The position numbers and the translations under genes are program-made. A stretch of DNA of 64,000 bases from Saccharomycopsis fibuligera x Saccharomycopsis cf. fibuligera. Taxonomy: Eukaryota > Ascomycota > Saccharomycetes > Ascoideales > Saccharomycopsidaceae. Positions 52,271-63,348 of the stretch are shown here, one piece after another; position 1 is the first letter of the stretch, and each line of letters starts with the position of its first letter. Below the pieces are notes generated by a model that did not search any database, was not told the DNA's origin, and saw nothing but the letters and a program-made list of their open reading frames with translations. The DNA lies in the NCBI GenBank assembly GCA_001936135.1, contig CP012817.1, forward strand, positions 2,046,001 through 2,110,000, given 5' to 3'.

Positions 52271-52380
52271 GTCTTGAGAATGTAGAGTTGCCAAGCGCAT
52301 CATATTCAGTTGTTTTGGAAGCCAGAAGTCTCAAGATTGTAGAGTTGCCAAGTGCATAATATTCGGTTTTTTTGGAAGAC
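52271..52380. repeat. Imperfect 57-bp tandem duplication
   Basis: Copy 1 starts GTCTTGAGAATGTAGAGTTG at 52271, copy 2 starts GTCTCAAGATTGTAGAGTTG at 52328; both continue through GCCAAG(C/T)GCAT and end TTTTGGAAG(C/A)C. About eight differences, so it is not recent. Confidence 0.88.
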
Positions 52381-54477
52381 ACGCTCCTCCTTTTTTGCCA
52401 ATACAGCCAAAGAACTGATTTTGCTCCATCAGCTGAGATGCAAAGAATAATCTTTAAAGTAACACCACGAGACATGTACATGCTTCTAGGGCCTTTATCT
52501 GTCAGTAATTTTTGTGGCAATAAGTACCTAGGGTAATGAACGTTGAATAGAATTTATCCAATTGGGGTGGCAAAATCTTTTTTCATTTTTGATAGGATAG
52601 AAACCTAAATCTGCTTAAACATATTTTTGTGGAACTCAGCTAATGATTCTCAAATTGAAAGGGTGGTGCTATTGAATGTATATAAAAAAAAGAACCCGTA
52701 GAAACCGAAGTAAGTTCTATGAAAACGCATTTTTGTTATAATTGTTGAGAATCAGACAAGTTTCTGCTTGAAATTATAGTCCTCAGTCTAAACTGAGATT
52801 GGGGTATAACCGTCAACTTCCAAAAACGATTCTTTAAATATGAAGTGCATTTGAAAAAGATTTTTGAAAAAGAGAAATACATTTAATCCAGATTATAAAA
52901 AAGAGAACTTAAAAAAAATTTTTAGATAAGAAACATGCAAGATTTTTTTAAAAAAAACTTTTGTACTCTAATTGTTTCTCCTCTTGACATCCACAGAAAA
53001 CCACGGCCAGCTAAAGTAGTCTCAAACGGGGAGAAAAGATCAAAAAGAAAAGTGCAACAATCCAGCAAACGCAAGATGCTAAAAGACAAAGTTCAAGCTG
53101 CGAGTGACTTTTTGCATTCTAATACAAATAAAAAAATCTTTTTACTTCCTCTTTTGAACATTTTCTAAAAATACACGCACAAAGATATTGAACTGGGTTT
53201 AAAAAAGAAAAGGGAGGTCCGCCGGTGCGGAATGAGGCCTACCAGTAGTCGCAGCTCGCAGTTTATAGTTCGCAGCATGCTGTGCATCTCCAAACCTTTC
53301 TTTTTTATTATGCGTATACTCGCATTATGGTCTCAAGGTGTCGGAGTTTGAGATCCCAGTACGCCGAGACAGGGCATATTAGGTAAGTGTTGCAAAGTAC
53401 ATCAATAAGTAGTTTTTTTTTGTTTCTTTTATATAAAAACACTTTTCTGTATTCATAGACAAGGGGAATCCATAAAATAAGTTTTTCTGTTTCTTAACCT
53501 GAATAAGTTCGAACGTTTAAATGTCTAAAATGTTTCTCATAAACACTTTTAGACAGACTCGGTAGTCATAAATGTGTTTGAAGTTCTTAACTGCAGATTA
53601 AAAATGGTTCAGTACTCAATTGACAACTTTTTTTTCTTTTTTTTTTTTTTTTTGTTGTACTTTTCCTTTTTCACAAAAACCAAATTTGCTATATTGGTGC
53701 AGATGTGTCTTTTGCGAGAATTACCAAAAGGCATTAACAATTTATAGTCATCATGTTCATGAAATAAAACACTATTTTCTCTAATTTTTCAAAGTGTCGT
53801 GCTTTTTTGTTAGCGATCTACAAGTAAAAGAATTATGCTGTTGAAAACTATGCATCTGAAAACATGATGTAAGGATTAAGTAGCTTACCTTAGCATTTCA
53901 GCACTGTGGCTTTGATTTGATTTCTAAAATACTTTGAAAAGTTTTTATGTTATAGAGATAATTTTGTGAGCAAATATTTTACACCGCTGGCATTCATGTT
54001 TAGTCAACGCTTCATAGTCTAGGGCCAAGCTAAGGTTGCGTATCTTCTTTTAAGCTTTTTAATTTCGGTTCGTTGTGGGTACTCATAATACACACCAGTG
54101 TACCAGAACCCGCATGAGCAATAATAGGTTTTTAGTCTTTGTTTCTGTCACCGGAAAGAGCAAATTACAAACAACCAGAATCACAATATTTGTTCTTAAT
54201 TTTTTCTTTTTCTTTTTTTGTAAAGTGCTTTTTTTTTGTGTAAAATGACAATGTTATTGTAACCAGATATAACGGTCTCTTCAAATGTACGCTGTAGTAA
54301 GATATGGAAGGTTTTTTCCACTAAAAAAAGGTGGCAGAAAAAGTATTGGCAGATTAATCTGTTTCCATAACAATGTCAAAATGCCTCGCACTTGCAAGAT
54401 AATAAAATAACAAAACCATTGTAAATAAAGGAAGAAAAAAAAAGAACTAGTTGCTAAACAATGACGGAAAGTTGTTA

Positions 54478-54478
<1 letters not shown>

Positions 54479-54508
<30 letters not shown>
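54479..54508. repeat. Poly(A) run, 30 bases
   Basis: Uninterrupted A tract in the 8-kb gene-free region. Confidence 0.9.
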
Positions 54509-54510
<2 letters not shown>

Positions 54511-57115
54511 TACAGAATGGAAAAGTTTGGCAAGCTCTGCAGTTTATATATTAGGTTGGAGCAGACTAATGAATCATTGATTATATACCTATCATGATAG
54601 GAGGAGTTGTTTGAAGAAGTACAGTAGATAGCGTTCAGTTGCAACTCTTTTGTACACATACCAAAGTAAGTGAAGGAAATTAGGAGTAGAGTATATATCC
54701 TTTTCATAAAGGAGAAACTATTTACAACTTTAAAAATAGACAGCTCTTTTGCGTTTTATGGTTGTTAGTTCAAATATTTAAACTTTTAAACGAATTGCCT
54801 CATGATGTTGTGATAGTTTATAATTTTCGGGTTCTATCTTTGCACTTTTTAGGTTTCATAATTTAATAATATTTATTTCACTGCGCAATCTGTGTGTGCT
54901 GGTCATTTTAACAGTTTTCCGCAGAATAACCGGTAACTTTTTTCACTTTATTATGGATGCTACATACATGAACTCATCCTCAATAAAGCTGGTCATCTTT
55001 TTGTTTGGGTATCTTAAATGATATTATTTGCCCTGATCTGCGTACACAGTTGAAGGCTTTTTGGGCTCTACTTTTTTTGTTTTTAGACATGTGGCTACTA
55101 CAGTATGCATGCAGAGACAATATCACGAAGTTAAGTTTTTCAACTAAGACTTTTGCGCGTGATACGCCTGCTACCTCAAGTGGGACAAAGCAAATAGTCT
55201 GGATACCTTTATATGCAAGCTGTATGCAAGCTCCAAAGTGGTCTGAGGTCAGGGGCTCATAACCCAAAAGTATAGTAATCATTGACTGCTAAAGCAAAAA
55301 AAGTTCAAAAAAATTGAAATAAATAAAGCAAGCTGAAACCCGGAGTCCTATTTTCTTATATAGAAGCCTTCCCTTGACACGTTATTTTTGATTCTTTTTA
55401 GTATTGTATCTGACCGAGTCTTAGAACTAAAAGGGGTTTGGACGATTATGAGCAACTCATTAGCACGTACAGCTAGCAGATTTTAGGTACGGGAAAGGGA
55501 CAGTAAGCTAAAGCGTACAACCGAAAAAAAAAGACAATAATTAATATTTAAAGAAGTCACACTCTACGAAAAAAAATAAAGATTGCCAAGTATTTGAAAA
55601 ATTTCAGAGATATCAACGGCTGTTTTTGCTATTCCATTTTGTCTTCACTATAATGTGTTGATAATAGCACTAGAAACTGTGTAGCTTTTACGGTATTAAT
55701 GTTGCGGTAACGTTTACAACAACGATACGATTTCTGAGCTCTGGTTAATCAACTTAAAATGACAGTGTGCTATTAAATATAGCCCGATTTTTAGTTTCCT
55801 GAAGGTGATGGTGATTTTGAAAGTTCTATAGGATGTCTGTAGAATGTTTGATAGAAATTGAGCTATAGCTATAGCTTGGTTAGTTTTAGGCATGTTTAGT
55901 GTGGCTGATAGGTGGATCAAGCGATAACGTATTAACTAAGTGCAACTAACTACTGAAACCGCGATTACTTCTGATTAAATACTCAATTCTATGCAGTATT
56001 TTGGTAAATAAACATTACTTCCCAAAAGGGAAATTACAACAAATATCTTTTTACAGCGGCAACATAATGGGAAGAGAATAAGATGTGTAATTCGTACGTT
56101 TATGTTACAGCACGCAAAAAGACAAGTGACTATTATGCATAGAAGATTCAATAACAGTTTATATTGTTATCAAAGAGCGTGAAATAAAAATAAATTGCAT
56201 GATTTTAAAGCCTTGGCTAATGGCCATATTTTGCTGACCATCTGCGTATTGGCCCTATTGAACCTTTACATTCTAATATTAACCAATTTTATAGCTACAA
56301 GACTGGATTGCTCAAATCGGGGACGGTAAAAAATACGTCATAATTATTACAACTAAATAACCACAATCTCTACAGCATTGATAACATCATCCTTGATTTT
56401 CAATAAAGCTCCCTGCGTCTTACCGAAAAATTTTTCTCGTGTTTTTATGATCACTACCGTCTCTGAGTTCAGTATTAGATGTTACCGTATATTGACACGT
56501 CGAGCTAGAGATCAACCGATCGGGAAATTTAGGAGAAACCCTAAAGAAACCACAGCGACACAAATCTGGAAAAAAAGCTATTTTCGGAAATAAGTTTACC
56601 AGTGCAGCTTGAAAATTTTAAGTGGTGCATCGCCCCCCTCGCCTTCCCCCACAAAACGTTTTTTTTTAAAAAAAATTAAAAAACTTACATGTTTTTTTAT
56701 AACATATTAGATTATATAGGCTATTTAGCTTTTTCTTTTTTTTTCTTTTCGGTATTTTTTTCTGCACAAAAAGTAAAATTTTTAGGGTTCTTTCATAAAA
56801 GAGAATGCGCTCTAATGGTGATCAGGTTCCGTGATTTCCAAACCGTTGATCTGCGGCTATGCGGGTTTGAGACAAGTGTAAGACCACCTCCTGCATGCAA
56901 AACGTGGTATTGTTCCAACAATCTATTGTTTTCTAGCGCTGTACTCAGACTGCCTTAGGCGAGAGTTGTGGGTCATCACATACACTATATAGGCTATACT
57001 GTAGTATCTAAGCTAGCGATACTTAGCTCCCAAGATTGCAGGCAGTGATTTATCTTTGTAAAGTCAGCAATTATTGTTAATGTTATCTTCATCTCTTTGT
57101 TGAGAGCCTGCCCCT

Positions 57116-57133
57116 GTTTCAAAGTTGAAACAA
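57116..57133. repeat. Perfect inverted repeat, 8-bp arms
   Basis: TGTTTCAA, two-base spacer AG, TTGAAACA. Small dyad in the gene-free region. Confidence 0.75.
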
Positions 57134-58726
57134 AGAGCTGCAATTCCAAACAGAGAAGCGGCCTGAAGAAGCTAGTCTTCTATCACTATCCAAGAGCTAA
57201 GCCTCAGTGACCGTCCTGCTGAAGAAAAATATTTATCTTACTTAAAGTATACTGTCTATAGCCAGTATTTTCGCCAAAATAACAGTAACACAGCAGAGTT
57301 GTATGTGTGCAACCCTAGTAATTCTCTTCTGGATGTAATTGGTTTAACATCAATCTTCTTATACTTCATAATGAATTAGGTTTGGAAAAAGTTTTTTCAA
57401 AAAACTGATAAATGGCCCTCATTTATTAATATACTATTTTTAACTAGCGACAAATCAACCTATACTTGATACTATTGTTTTGATTTTATTAGTTAAATTG
57501 AAATTTTTCAATACCATAGTAAACCCTTGTGTATGTATTTGAAGATCATCAAGAAGCAATTCTAAACTTCAATATTTTACCAAATGCAAGCAATAAACGA
57601 GTAATTAGCCAATCTAACTGACTGTATACACTTGTGCAGTTAGTTTGTTAAAGTTGGCTTCACATTTCCCGATTAAGCCTTTTCTCATGCAGAATCAAGT
57701 AAAACTTGTTAGACTGTCCGCGGAGTTATCTCGTTTATCAAAAACCCAATCTGCGATGATCGCAATGCATACGAAAATTGATCAAGAATTTACCAAACCT
57801 ACATGAAACACCCACGAGCTACAACACCATGAGTTATTAGTAAGGTAGCTAGGGTCCACCGGGTGTTCGGAATTCTGAACAAATTATCGATGAAGCTTTG
57901 GTTCTATGGAATAGGCAGTTGGTAAGCAGCTAAATGTCAAACTAATTTCTGAGTCCTGGTGTGCAGCCGGCCACCGCTCTGCTACCGTCCTAACAAATCA
58001 CAAAGGTAGTCACTTGAGAATTTACGAGAAAACGGAATTATAAATAAATGAGGATAATTAAAAAAAAAAAAAAGCATCAAAAAAAACCTTAAAAAAAACT
58101 AAAAAACAGAAAATATATTCCACCTGCGACATTTTAATGCAACACTTTGGTAACTGAGTATCCTGGTAGCATTGTCCATGCGATACGGAAAAGCAAGCGG
58201 CGTAGAATGCGGTTAATTTTTTTTCATTTTTAACCCGCTGGGTCAACGGCTACGAACCAGGACCTCTGAGCGTACTTAGGTGTATTACAATTAATGTTCG
58301 CCCCAGTTTCCTGCAGGATCCAATGACCCAAAACATGCGAAAATTTTTAATGTTTTTCAATATGGTACAATAAGCAATAAGCAGTTAATAGGCTAATCGA
58401 GAAAAAATTTGAATTATATATATTGTAATGAGTTATGAGTGAAAGGTGAGACGATGATGGTACGTATGTGTATGGAATAATTGAAGTTTAATGAACAGAA
58501 GAAGCAAGTATGTTAATGCACTAGTTAGTAAAATAGGCGAACAACACAAAATATGGTAAAGAAAAAATTCGAATTTATGGGCAAGGATTAACTAAATCTA
58601 CTTAAGGCGAGTGACATTTATGAATATAAAAAAAATTTGTAAAGACAAGCAAGAATAAGGAAGCCAAGCTGTTAGTTGAAAATTGCATAAATTGCCTATA
58701 GGAACATAGAAGAAAAATTACACAAT

Positions 58727-60007
58727 TCATAATTTACTATTGAGCCCCACAGATTTTTCGCCCGGTAACCTAATCTTCTTTTCTTTATTATTCAACTGAC
58801 AAATCCCTTCTTGCATAGCTACTGCTATTGTTTCCCCAAACTTATTCAATATCACCATCATCATGGTTAACTGTCCATTCAGAGCCTTAATGAGTTTATT
58901 TTTTTGAATATGCCAGTCGTACATTGAGCATTTACGCTGTTTTAAACTTTGCGGACGATGGAAATATATTGAATGGTCCAAACTAACCAAATATGCTTCG
59001 CTACCATACGGTTGACACCCGAGGATTGGTAAAGCTGCCGAAAGGATGGTATAGTCAGAAATATAGCAAAGATAGAGATCTTCAGCCACTGCTTCTTCAA
59101 AAATGGTGTTGTATTCAATGCTTGCCGATGGAGGTTTAAGAACCCTTGAAAGCCCATAAGTTTCTCTATTGGTGATCACATCACTATTTAATTCCCCATC
59201 TGTGAGAGTACTGTTATCATAGCATTGCTTACCATTTTTATTGAAAAATGGTTTTGGCTGGTATAATTCAAGCACATTGTAGTTTTGCTTATCTTCAGTT
59301 GTGTTGCGGATGTATTCGCCATTAGCTATCAATTCAGCAACATGATGATCTAATAATTCATCATTAGAACCTTTAAGTAGTTTGCCTTTAGTTTGGGGGT
59401 TCATTTGAGCATAATTGATTTCTGGCTGTGGACCAAATCTTTTTATTAACTTGTTGTTCTTGTCATTGATGTCGTTTTGTAACAGGAAAACAATGTTGAC
59501 GGTAAGTTTACACTTGTTATCCTGGTAAGCTTTGACTTCTCTGTGAACTGTACTCTTACCGTCTCTGAGGCGATTGACTTGATAAAGAACTTTCTTGTCA
59601 AGTCTCACAGCGTCCAAAAAATAGCAGTGTAAAGTGCTAGCGCGAAACTTAGGATTGGGGACGGTAAGATAGCCAGCTAGCAACGCTTGGTAAAGAAGAG
59701 CACCACCATAAGTATTATTGTTTTGAATATTCCAGCGAAGCGCATGGATAGGATTTTTATTTTCAAAAGTGTTCAAAGTTAGTCTATTGAGTTCAAGATC
59801 TTTTTGAAGTTTGCTTTTGGGAAGGAACGGTGGGGTTTGAGCAGTAATTTCGAATGGCGTAACTGGTGATGCTGGGGTTCGAGAAGACGGTAGGAGCAAT
59901 GGTGACGATGACGATGACAGTGACGATGACGATGGCGATGGCAATGAAGAAGAAGATAAATGCGACGATAGCTGACGGGAGCCTAAAACGGGGTCGTTGA
60001 TGTGCAT
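58727..60007 (-). CDS. TES1: Peroxisomal acyl-CoA thioesterase
   Basis: Hydrolyses acyl-CoA to free acid and CoA during peroxisomal beta-oxidation. The 426-residue protein ends in Ser-Lys-Leu, a perfect type 1 peroxisomal signal. It has the double hot-dog TesB layout: ALRWNIQNNNTYGGALLYQALLAGYLTVP and LHCYFLDAVRLDKKVLYQVNRLRDGKS in the first half, with YTILSAALPILGCQPYGSEAYLVSLDHSIYFHRP in the second, where SLDHSIYFHRP is the family marker. The first 60 residues are Ser/Pro-rich (SSSSLPSPSSSS) and absent from S. cerevisiae Tes1 (349 residues). ATG at 60007. A CGG-N5-CCG zinc-cluster type site lies about 320 bases upstream. Faces the medusa-type gene across the 8-kb gap. Confidence 0.95.
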   Translation of the reverse strand: MHINDPVLGSRQLSSHLSSSSLPSPSSSSLSSSSSPLLLPSSRTPASPVTPFEITAQTPPFLPKSKLQKDLELNRLTLNTFENKNPIHALRWNIQNNNTYGGALLYQALLAGYLTVPNPKFRASTLHCYFLDAVRLDKKVLYQVNRLRDGKSTVHREVKAYQDNKCKLTVNIVFLLQNDINDKNNKLIKRFGPQPEINYAQMNPQTKGKLLKGSNDELLDHHVAELIANGEYIRNTTEDKQNYNVLELYQPKPFFNKNGKQCYDNSTLTDGELNSDVITNRETYGLSRVLKPPSASIEYNTIFEEAVAEDLYLCYISDYTILSAALPILGCQPYGSEAYLVSLDHSIYFHRPQSLKQRKCSMYDWHIQKNKLIKALNGQLTMMMVILNKFGETIAVAMQEGICQLNNKEKKIRLPGEKSVGLNSKL

Positions 60008-61149
60008 TTGTGAATGTTGATTTAAGAAGATAAAGTTGATGTTATAGTATATAATTATAGTTTTATAGTTTGCGTTTCGGAAAAATTCAAGGGCACAACT
60101 GTAAAGAAGAAACGAATTAAAAAGATTTGATGAGCGTTAAAAAATGAAAAATTAAAGTATACGCCGGGGAAACGAATTATCTTAAAAAATTTTAGCGCGT
60201 TATCTTGAAATAAATGTAAGCAAAGAAACACTAAACATTTGAGAAAAGGAATACATAGTATTGGTGAATTGCTGATGTCCATATTCTTTATTTATAAAAA
60301 ACGCCAGCAAATCACAAAAATCCGTCGGAGTTTCCGTAAACAGGTACGCTCCGGAAAAACTGCGTCAAAACGCTTTAATCTAAATATCTTACTGTCAGAC
60401 CAATAGTATCACTAGAAGACACCGTTTTCTCTGCGTTTGTAACTCGCTCAGTGTCTTGGGGCACCACACGACAGCGCACCTGATAATATTTAAAAAAAAG
60501 TCGCATTCTAATATGGAAAGTTTTCAACATAAATCAGAATATCAGATACCCTCAATCAACTAGGTCATATTTTACTTGCTCGGGCAGTAACAGTACTAAT
60601 AGTCTCAAATTGTACATGCGTGAGCTAGTTTTGATACACCCCTAGTTTGCTATAAGCACCATCAAAACACTGAAATGCTAGTCAGTCATGAGACGTTGCA
60701 TTAAGTAGTTCTATATTAACAGGGCTTCGTTACTTTACGTGCTTCACATAAAAGCATGTCAACTGAGTATATGCTGCATTTTTGAAGGCACTCAGTACTG
60801 AGAAAGTTGGTACTTGGACACTTTCATCGCAGACATTAGATGCACCAAAAACAAATTAGTATTGAAAAGAATATAGTTAGGAAAAATTGTGTGTTCATAA
60901 CAATTTGTAGCTACGTTTTTGTGAAGTATTATGTTTGCCTAGTAAATCTATCATCTTGTTTTTCAATTAACACAGGCTATTGCAAAGTTTTGACGAAATG
61001 GTATCTTGTGCTGCAAAACGTCGCTGTATGCTCGACATAGGGTATCCAAAATAATTTGATAACTTGTTTATAGATCTTTATAGCAAAATATCAACAATGA
61101 GTTACAAATATAGAGCAAAAAAATAGAAATTAGTCTTTTTATTTTTTTT
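60008..61149. promoter_or_regulatory. TES1 upstream region
   Basis: 1.1 kb between the TES1 start and the stop of the next minus-strand gene. No gene-sized frame. A CGG-N5-CCG dyad lies at 60326-60336, near further CCGGAAA and CCGTC words, and the remainder is AT-rich. Confidence 0.5.
60326..60336. promoter_or_regulatory. CGG-N5-CCG dyad, possible zinc-cluster factor site
   Basis: CGGAGTTTCCG, an everted/inverted CGG pair of the type bound by Zn2Cys6 factors. Fatty-acid genes in yeasts are controlled by such factors (Oaf1/Pip2 in S. cerevisiae use wider spacing, Ctf1 in Candida other motifs), so the factor is unknown. Confidence 0.35.
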
Positions 61150-63348
61150 TTAACTTAATTCCTCCACAACATCCTCAACACCCAGCATATCCATCAAATC
61201 TTTACTTCTCTGCTTTGCTAGCTCGGACAAACTCTTTTCCTGCTGTTCAGGGCTTTGTTTTGTCTTGAACTTGAACTTCTTTACCCAATTTCTAAAGCTT
61301 CGTGAGTAGTAGACATCTAACTCCGGCATTGATGATACGGTTTCTGGAGCATTCCTATTTCTTACATTATCATCCGTTTGGAAATCATTGTAATTACTTC
61401 TGCTTACAACTCTTGTCAGCAGGCTTCTAAATATGCGCACTCTGGTTTGATGGATTTGTAAATGGCCAGCTATTGCAACATTACTCTCATTTCTACCGGT
61501 ACCTCTGACAGTGTTTGACCTTCTGCTACTCAGCATTACATGAGGAAACGGTATTTGACCTCTCAAGGCATGATGGTGCCCATCAGTGTTGGATCGGAAA
61601 ACCGAAACTATTCGCTCACTATTACCATTACTATCGGGTGATATGACAATTTGTGGTCGTTGTTGCCTTTCTCTAGTATATGCTCTGTTAATTAGAGTTG
61701 GGTAAATTGCTGCTATTGACACGTTGAAATCATTATCCTCCATACCTTCAAAAGAAACTGTGGCAGAATGGTTACTACTGTTGGGGCTATCAAATTCATT
61801 ATTTGCTGACGCGTCACCAACAAAGCTTTGGCTGTCCGGATGATTGGAAGCAAAATAAAAAGAATCATTTGATCCAATTGACGCATGCCCTGAGTCCACA
61901 TCCCTTCTTGCATGTTGCTGCAACGAGAGCTCATGCCTTAATTTTGCATTCTTCATTTCGTCCGCGGAATCTTTTCGTATAGGTACAATTCCGTGACTCA
62001 AAACCTCTGATATCAAACCAGATGTTGGCCTTGACTTTGATATCGCCAAATCATAGCTAGCGTTGTCATCGTCCATATGATCAAGTTGAGCTTTAACAAT
62101 CTTTTTTGGATTAAATTCCACCATGCCATCCCGTTTCCTGTAAGTAAACAGTCTTTCCAAACTTATTTTTGGGAACTTTGAATGCAAAGACTTGTGTCTT
62201 TTGGCCCTTGAGGTCCAGTTTCTTGAGCGACTTATAGACCTCCTAAACTCAGACAGGCGTTCATGATTGGAACCACTGCTAGAGTCATCACTAATTGTAG
62301 AGTCCGTTTCATCCCCGTCATCTCTACCATATCCACTGCCTCTATTGTCTCCACTGCTTGTAGTGGTGCCACCACTGCTCTGGTAAGGAGAGTTATTATA
62401 ATAAAAGCGTTGTGTGTTATGGTGATGGGAATGTTCTGATTTCTGAAATTCACTTTTGAAAGGCTTAGGTAAATCAATACCATGATTGTCAGTATCTCTA
62501 CCATTTGAGGGAGCCGGAGGCGGCACTTTACTGCTCTTCCTCAAAATATGTCTTGCCATCTTGTGATAAAACGTTGCAAACGGGTTTTTAAAACGCTTTG
62601 TTGTTGTATTAGAATGATTTGGGTTACCTTGTTGCTTTAAAGAGGAGAAAGAGTTGTGCCGAGTTAATGTTCGTCTTGACCTCCAAGTGGAGCCTCTGTG
62701 TAAGTTGTGAGCGCATATCGGTTGGTTGATATTATTATTAAGGTCATCATCATAATAGTTTCCAAAATCATCATGATCATTTCTATCATCTATAGTGGCA
62801 CCATCAACTTTTTGAATGCCACGGCTTGTCCCTTCATTAACGCTTAATCCTTGGATGTCATTTGTTAATAGTATTTGTCCATTGCTACCATCTAGTGCGT
62901 TATCTATCTCACCATGGTGAAATGTTGGCTCATTACGAGGAATGCCTTCTGACTCTTTTTGATAATGATCAACCGGCTCACTAGGAAACACAAATCCTGA
63001 GTTAATATACTGTAAAGCGTAACTTGCCACACTTTCAGCAACATCTGATTCTGGAGACTCTGATAGTTGGTTGTCACTATTATCAGTGTTGTCATTAGTT
63101 TGTCTTGTAGCTACTGATGCAGCTCTAAGTCCCAGAGATTCAATGGTATCGCCTATTGGCGTAAAATTGACATTCAAATGGCTATTGGAATAGTGAAAAT
63201 TGATGGTTTTGTTGATATGGCTGAACCTGCTACCGCTGGTATTATTGGTACCGCTACTTGTGTCACGGTTGTATATTGAATCTTCGGCATCTGTGAGGTC
63301 CTGTATTAAAATTGATGATTTGAAGAAGGCGCGGCTTATAGAGTCCAT
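61150..63348 (-). CDS. Unrecognised Ser/Asn/His-rich protein
   Basis: A 732-residue protein starting at the ATG at 63348 (MDSISRAFFKSS); the open frame extends 18 codons further upstream without an ATG through a poly(A) tract. It is hydrophilic, with no signal peptide and no membrane span. Visible parts: Asn/Asp-rich N-terminal third, a basic patch near residues 205-275 (STWRSRRTLTRHNSFSSLK, LRKSSKVPPPAP), a charged segment near 385-440 (SRNWTSRAKRHKSLHSKFP, KISLERLFTYRKRDG) and a C-terminal FRNWVKKFKFKTKQSPEQQEKSLSELAKQRS. The Pro/Arg patches could bind SH3 or membrane partners. I do not recognise the family. The coding frame is long and clearly real. Confidence 0.85.
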   Translation of the reverse strand: MDSISRAFFKSSILIQDLTDAEDSIYNRDTSSGTNNTSGSRFSHINKTINFHYSNSHLNVNFTPIGDTIESLGLRAASVATRQTNDNTDNSDNQLSESPESDVAESVASYALQYINSGFVFPSEPVDHYQKESEGIPRNEPTFHHGEIDNALDGSNGQILLTNDIQGLSVNEGTSRGIQKVDGATIDDRNDHDDFGNYYDDDLNNNINQPICAHNLHRGSTWRSRRTLTRHNSFSSLKQQGNPNHSNTTTKRFKNPFATFYHKMARHILRKSSKVPPPAPSNGRDTDNHGIDLPKPFKSEFQKSEHSHHHNTQRFYYNNSPYQSSGGTTTSSGDNRGSGYGRDDGDETDSTISDDSSSGSNHERLSEFRRSISRSRNWTSRAKRHKSLHSKFPKISLERLFTYRKRDGMVEFNPKKIVKAQLDHMDDDNASYDLAISKSRPTSGLISEVLSHGIVPIRKDSADEMKNAKLRHELSLQQHARRDVDSGHASIGSNDSFYFASNHPDSQSFVGDASANNEFDSPNSSNHSATVSFEGMEDNDFNVSIAAIYPTLINRAYTRERQQRPQIVISPDSNGNSERIVSVFRSNTDGHHHALRGQIPFPHVMLSSRRSNTVRGTGRNESNVAIAGHLQIHQTRVRIFRSLLTRVVSRSNYNDFQTDDNVRNRNAPETVSSMPELDVYYSRSFRNWVKKFKFKTKQSPEQQEKSLSELAKQRSKDLMDMLGVEDVVEELS

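Larger units (their letters stand above)
50701..58726. other. 8.0-kb gene-free region between convergent genes
   Basis: The medusa-type gene and TES1 both end toward this region, so neither uses it as promoter. I see no gene-sized frame with recognisable product, no tRNA, no transposon and no obvious long inverted repeat by eye. Contents: T27 at 50903-50929, a 57-bp imperfect tandem duplication at 52271-52380, a 77-codon ATG frame rich in Lys/Arg at 52935-53168, A30 at 54479-54508, a 100-codon ATG frame on the minus strand at 54980-55282, and an 18-bp inverted repeat at 57116-57133. Base composition looks like ordinary intergenic DNA. Centromere, long noncoding RNA or decayed genes are all possible. 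Confidence 0.6.

Noticed and set aside
52742-52830. TGTTGAGAAT start that resembles a solo LTR end
   Set aside because: No matching CA-type other end, no target duplication, no tRNA-primer site; no virus-like element is supported anywhere in the window.
53320-53400. GTTTGAGATCC word and GC-richer patch resembling a tRNA end
   Set aside because: No cloverleaf could be drawn.
58200-58270. GGTTCGTAGCC word resembling a tRNA B box (minus strand)
   Set aside because: The flanking bases do not pair into a T arm and no A box or acceptor stem fits at tRNA distance.
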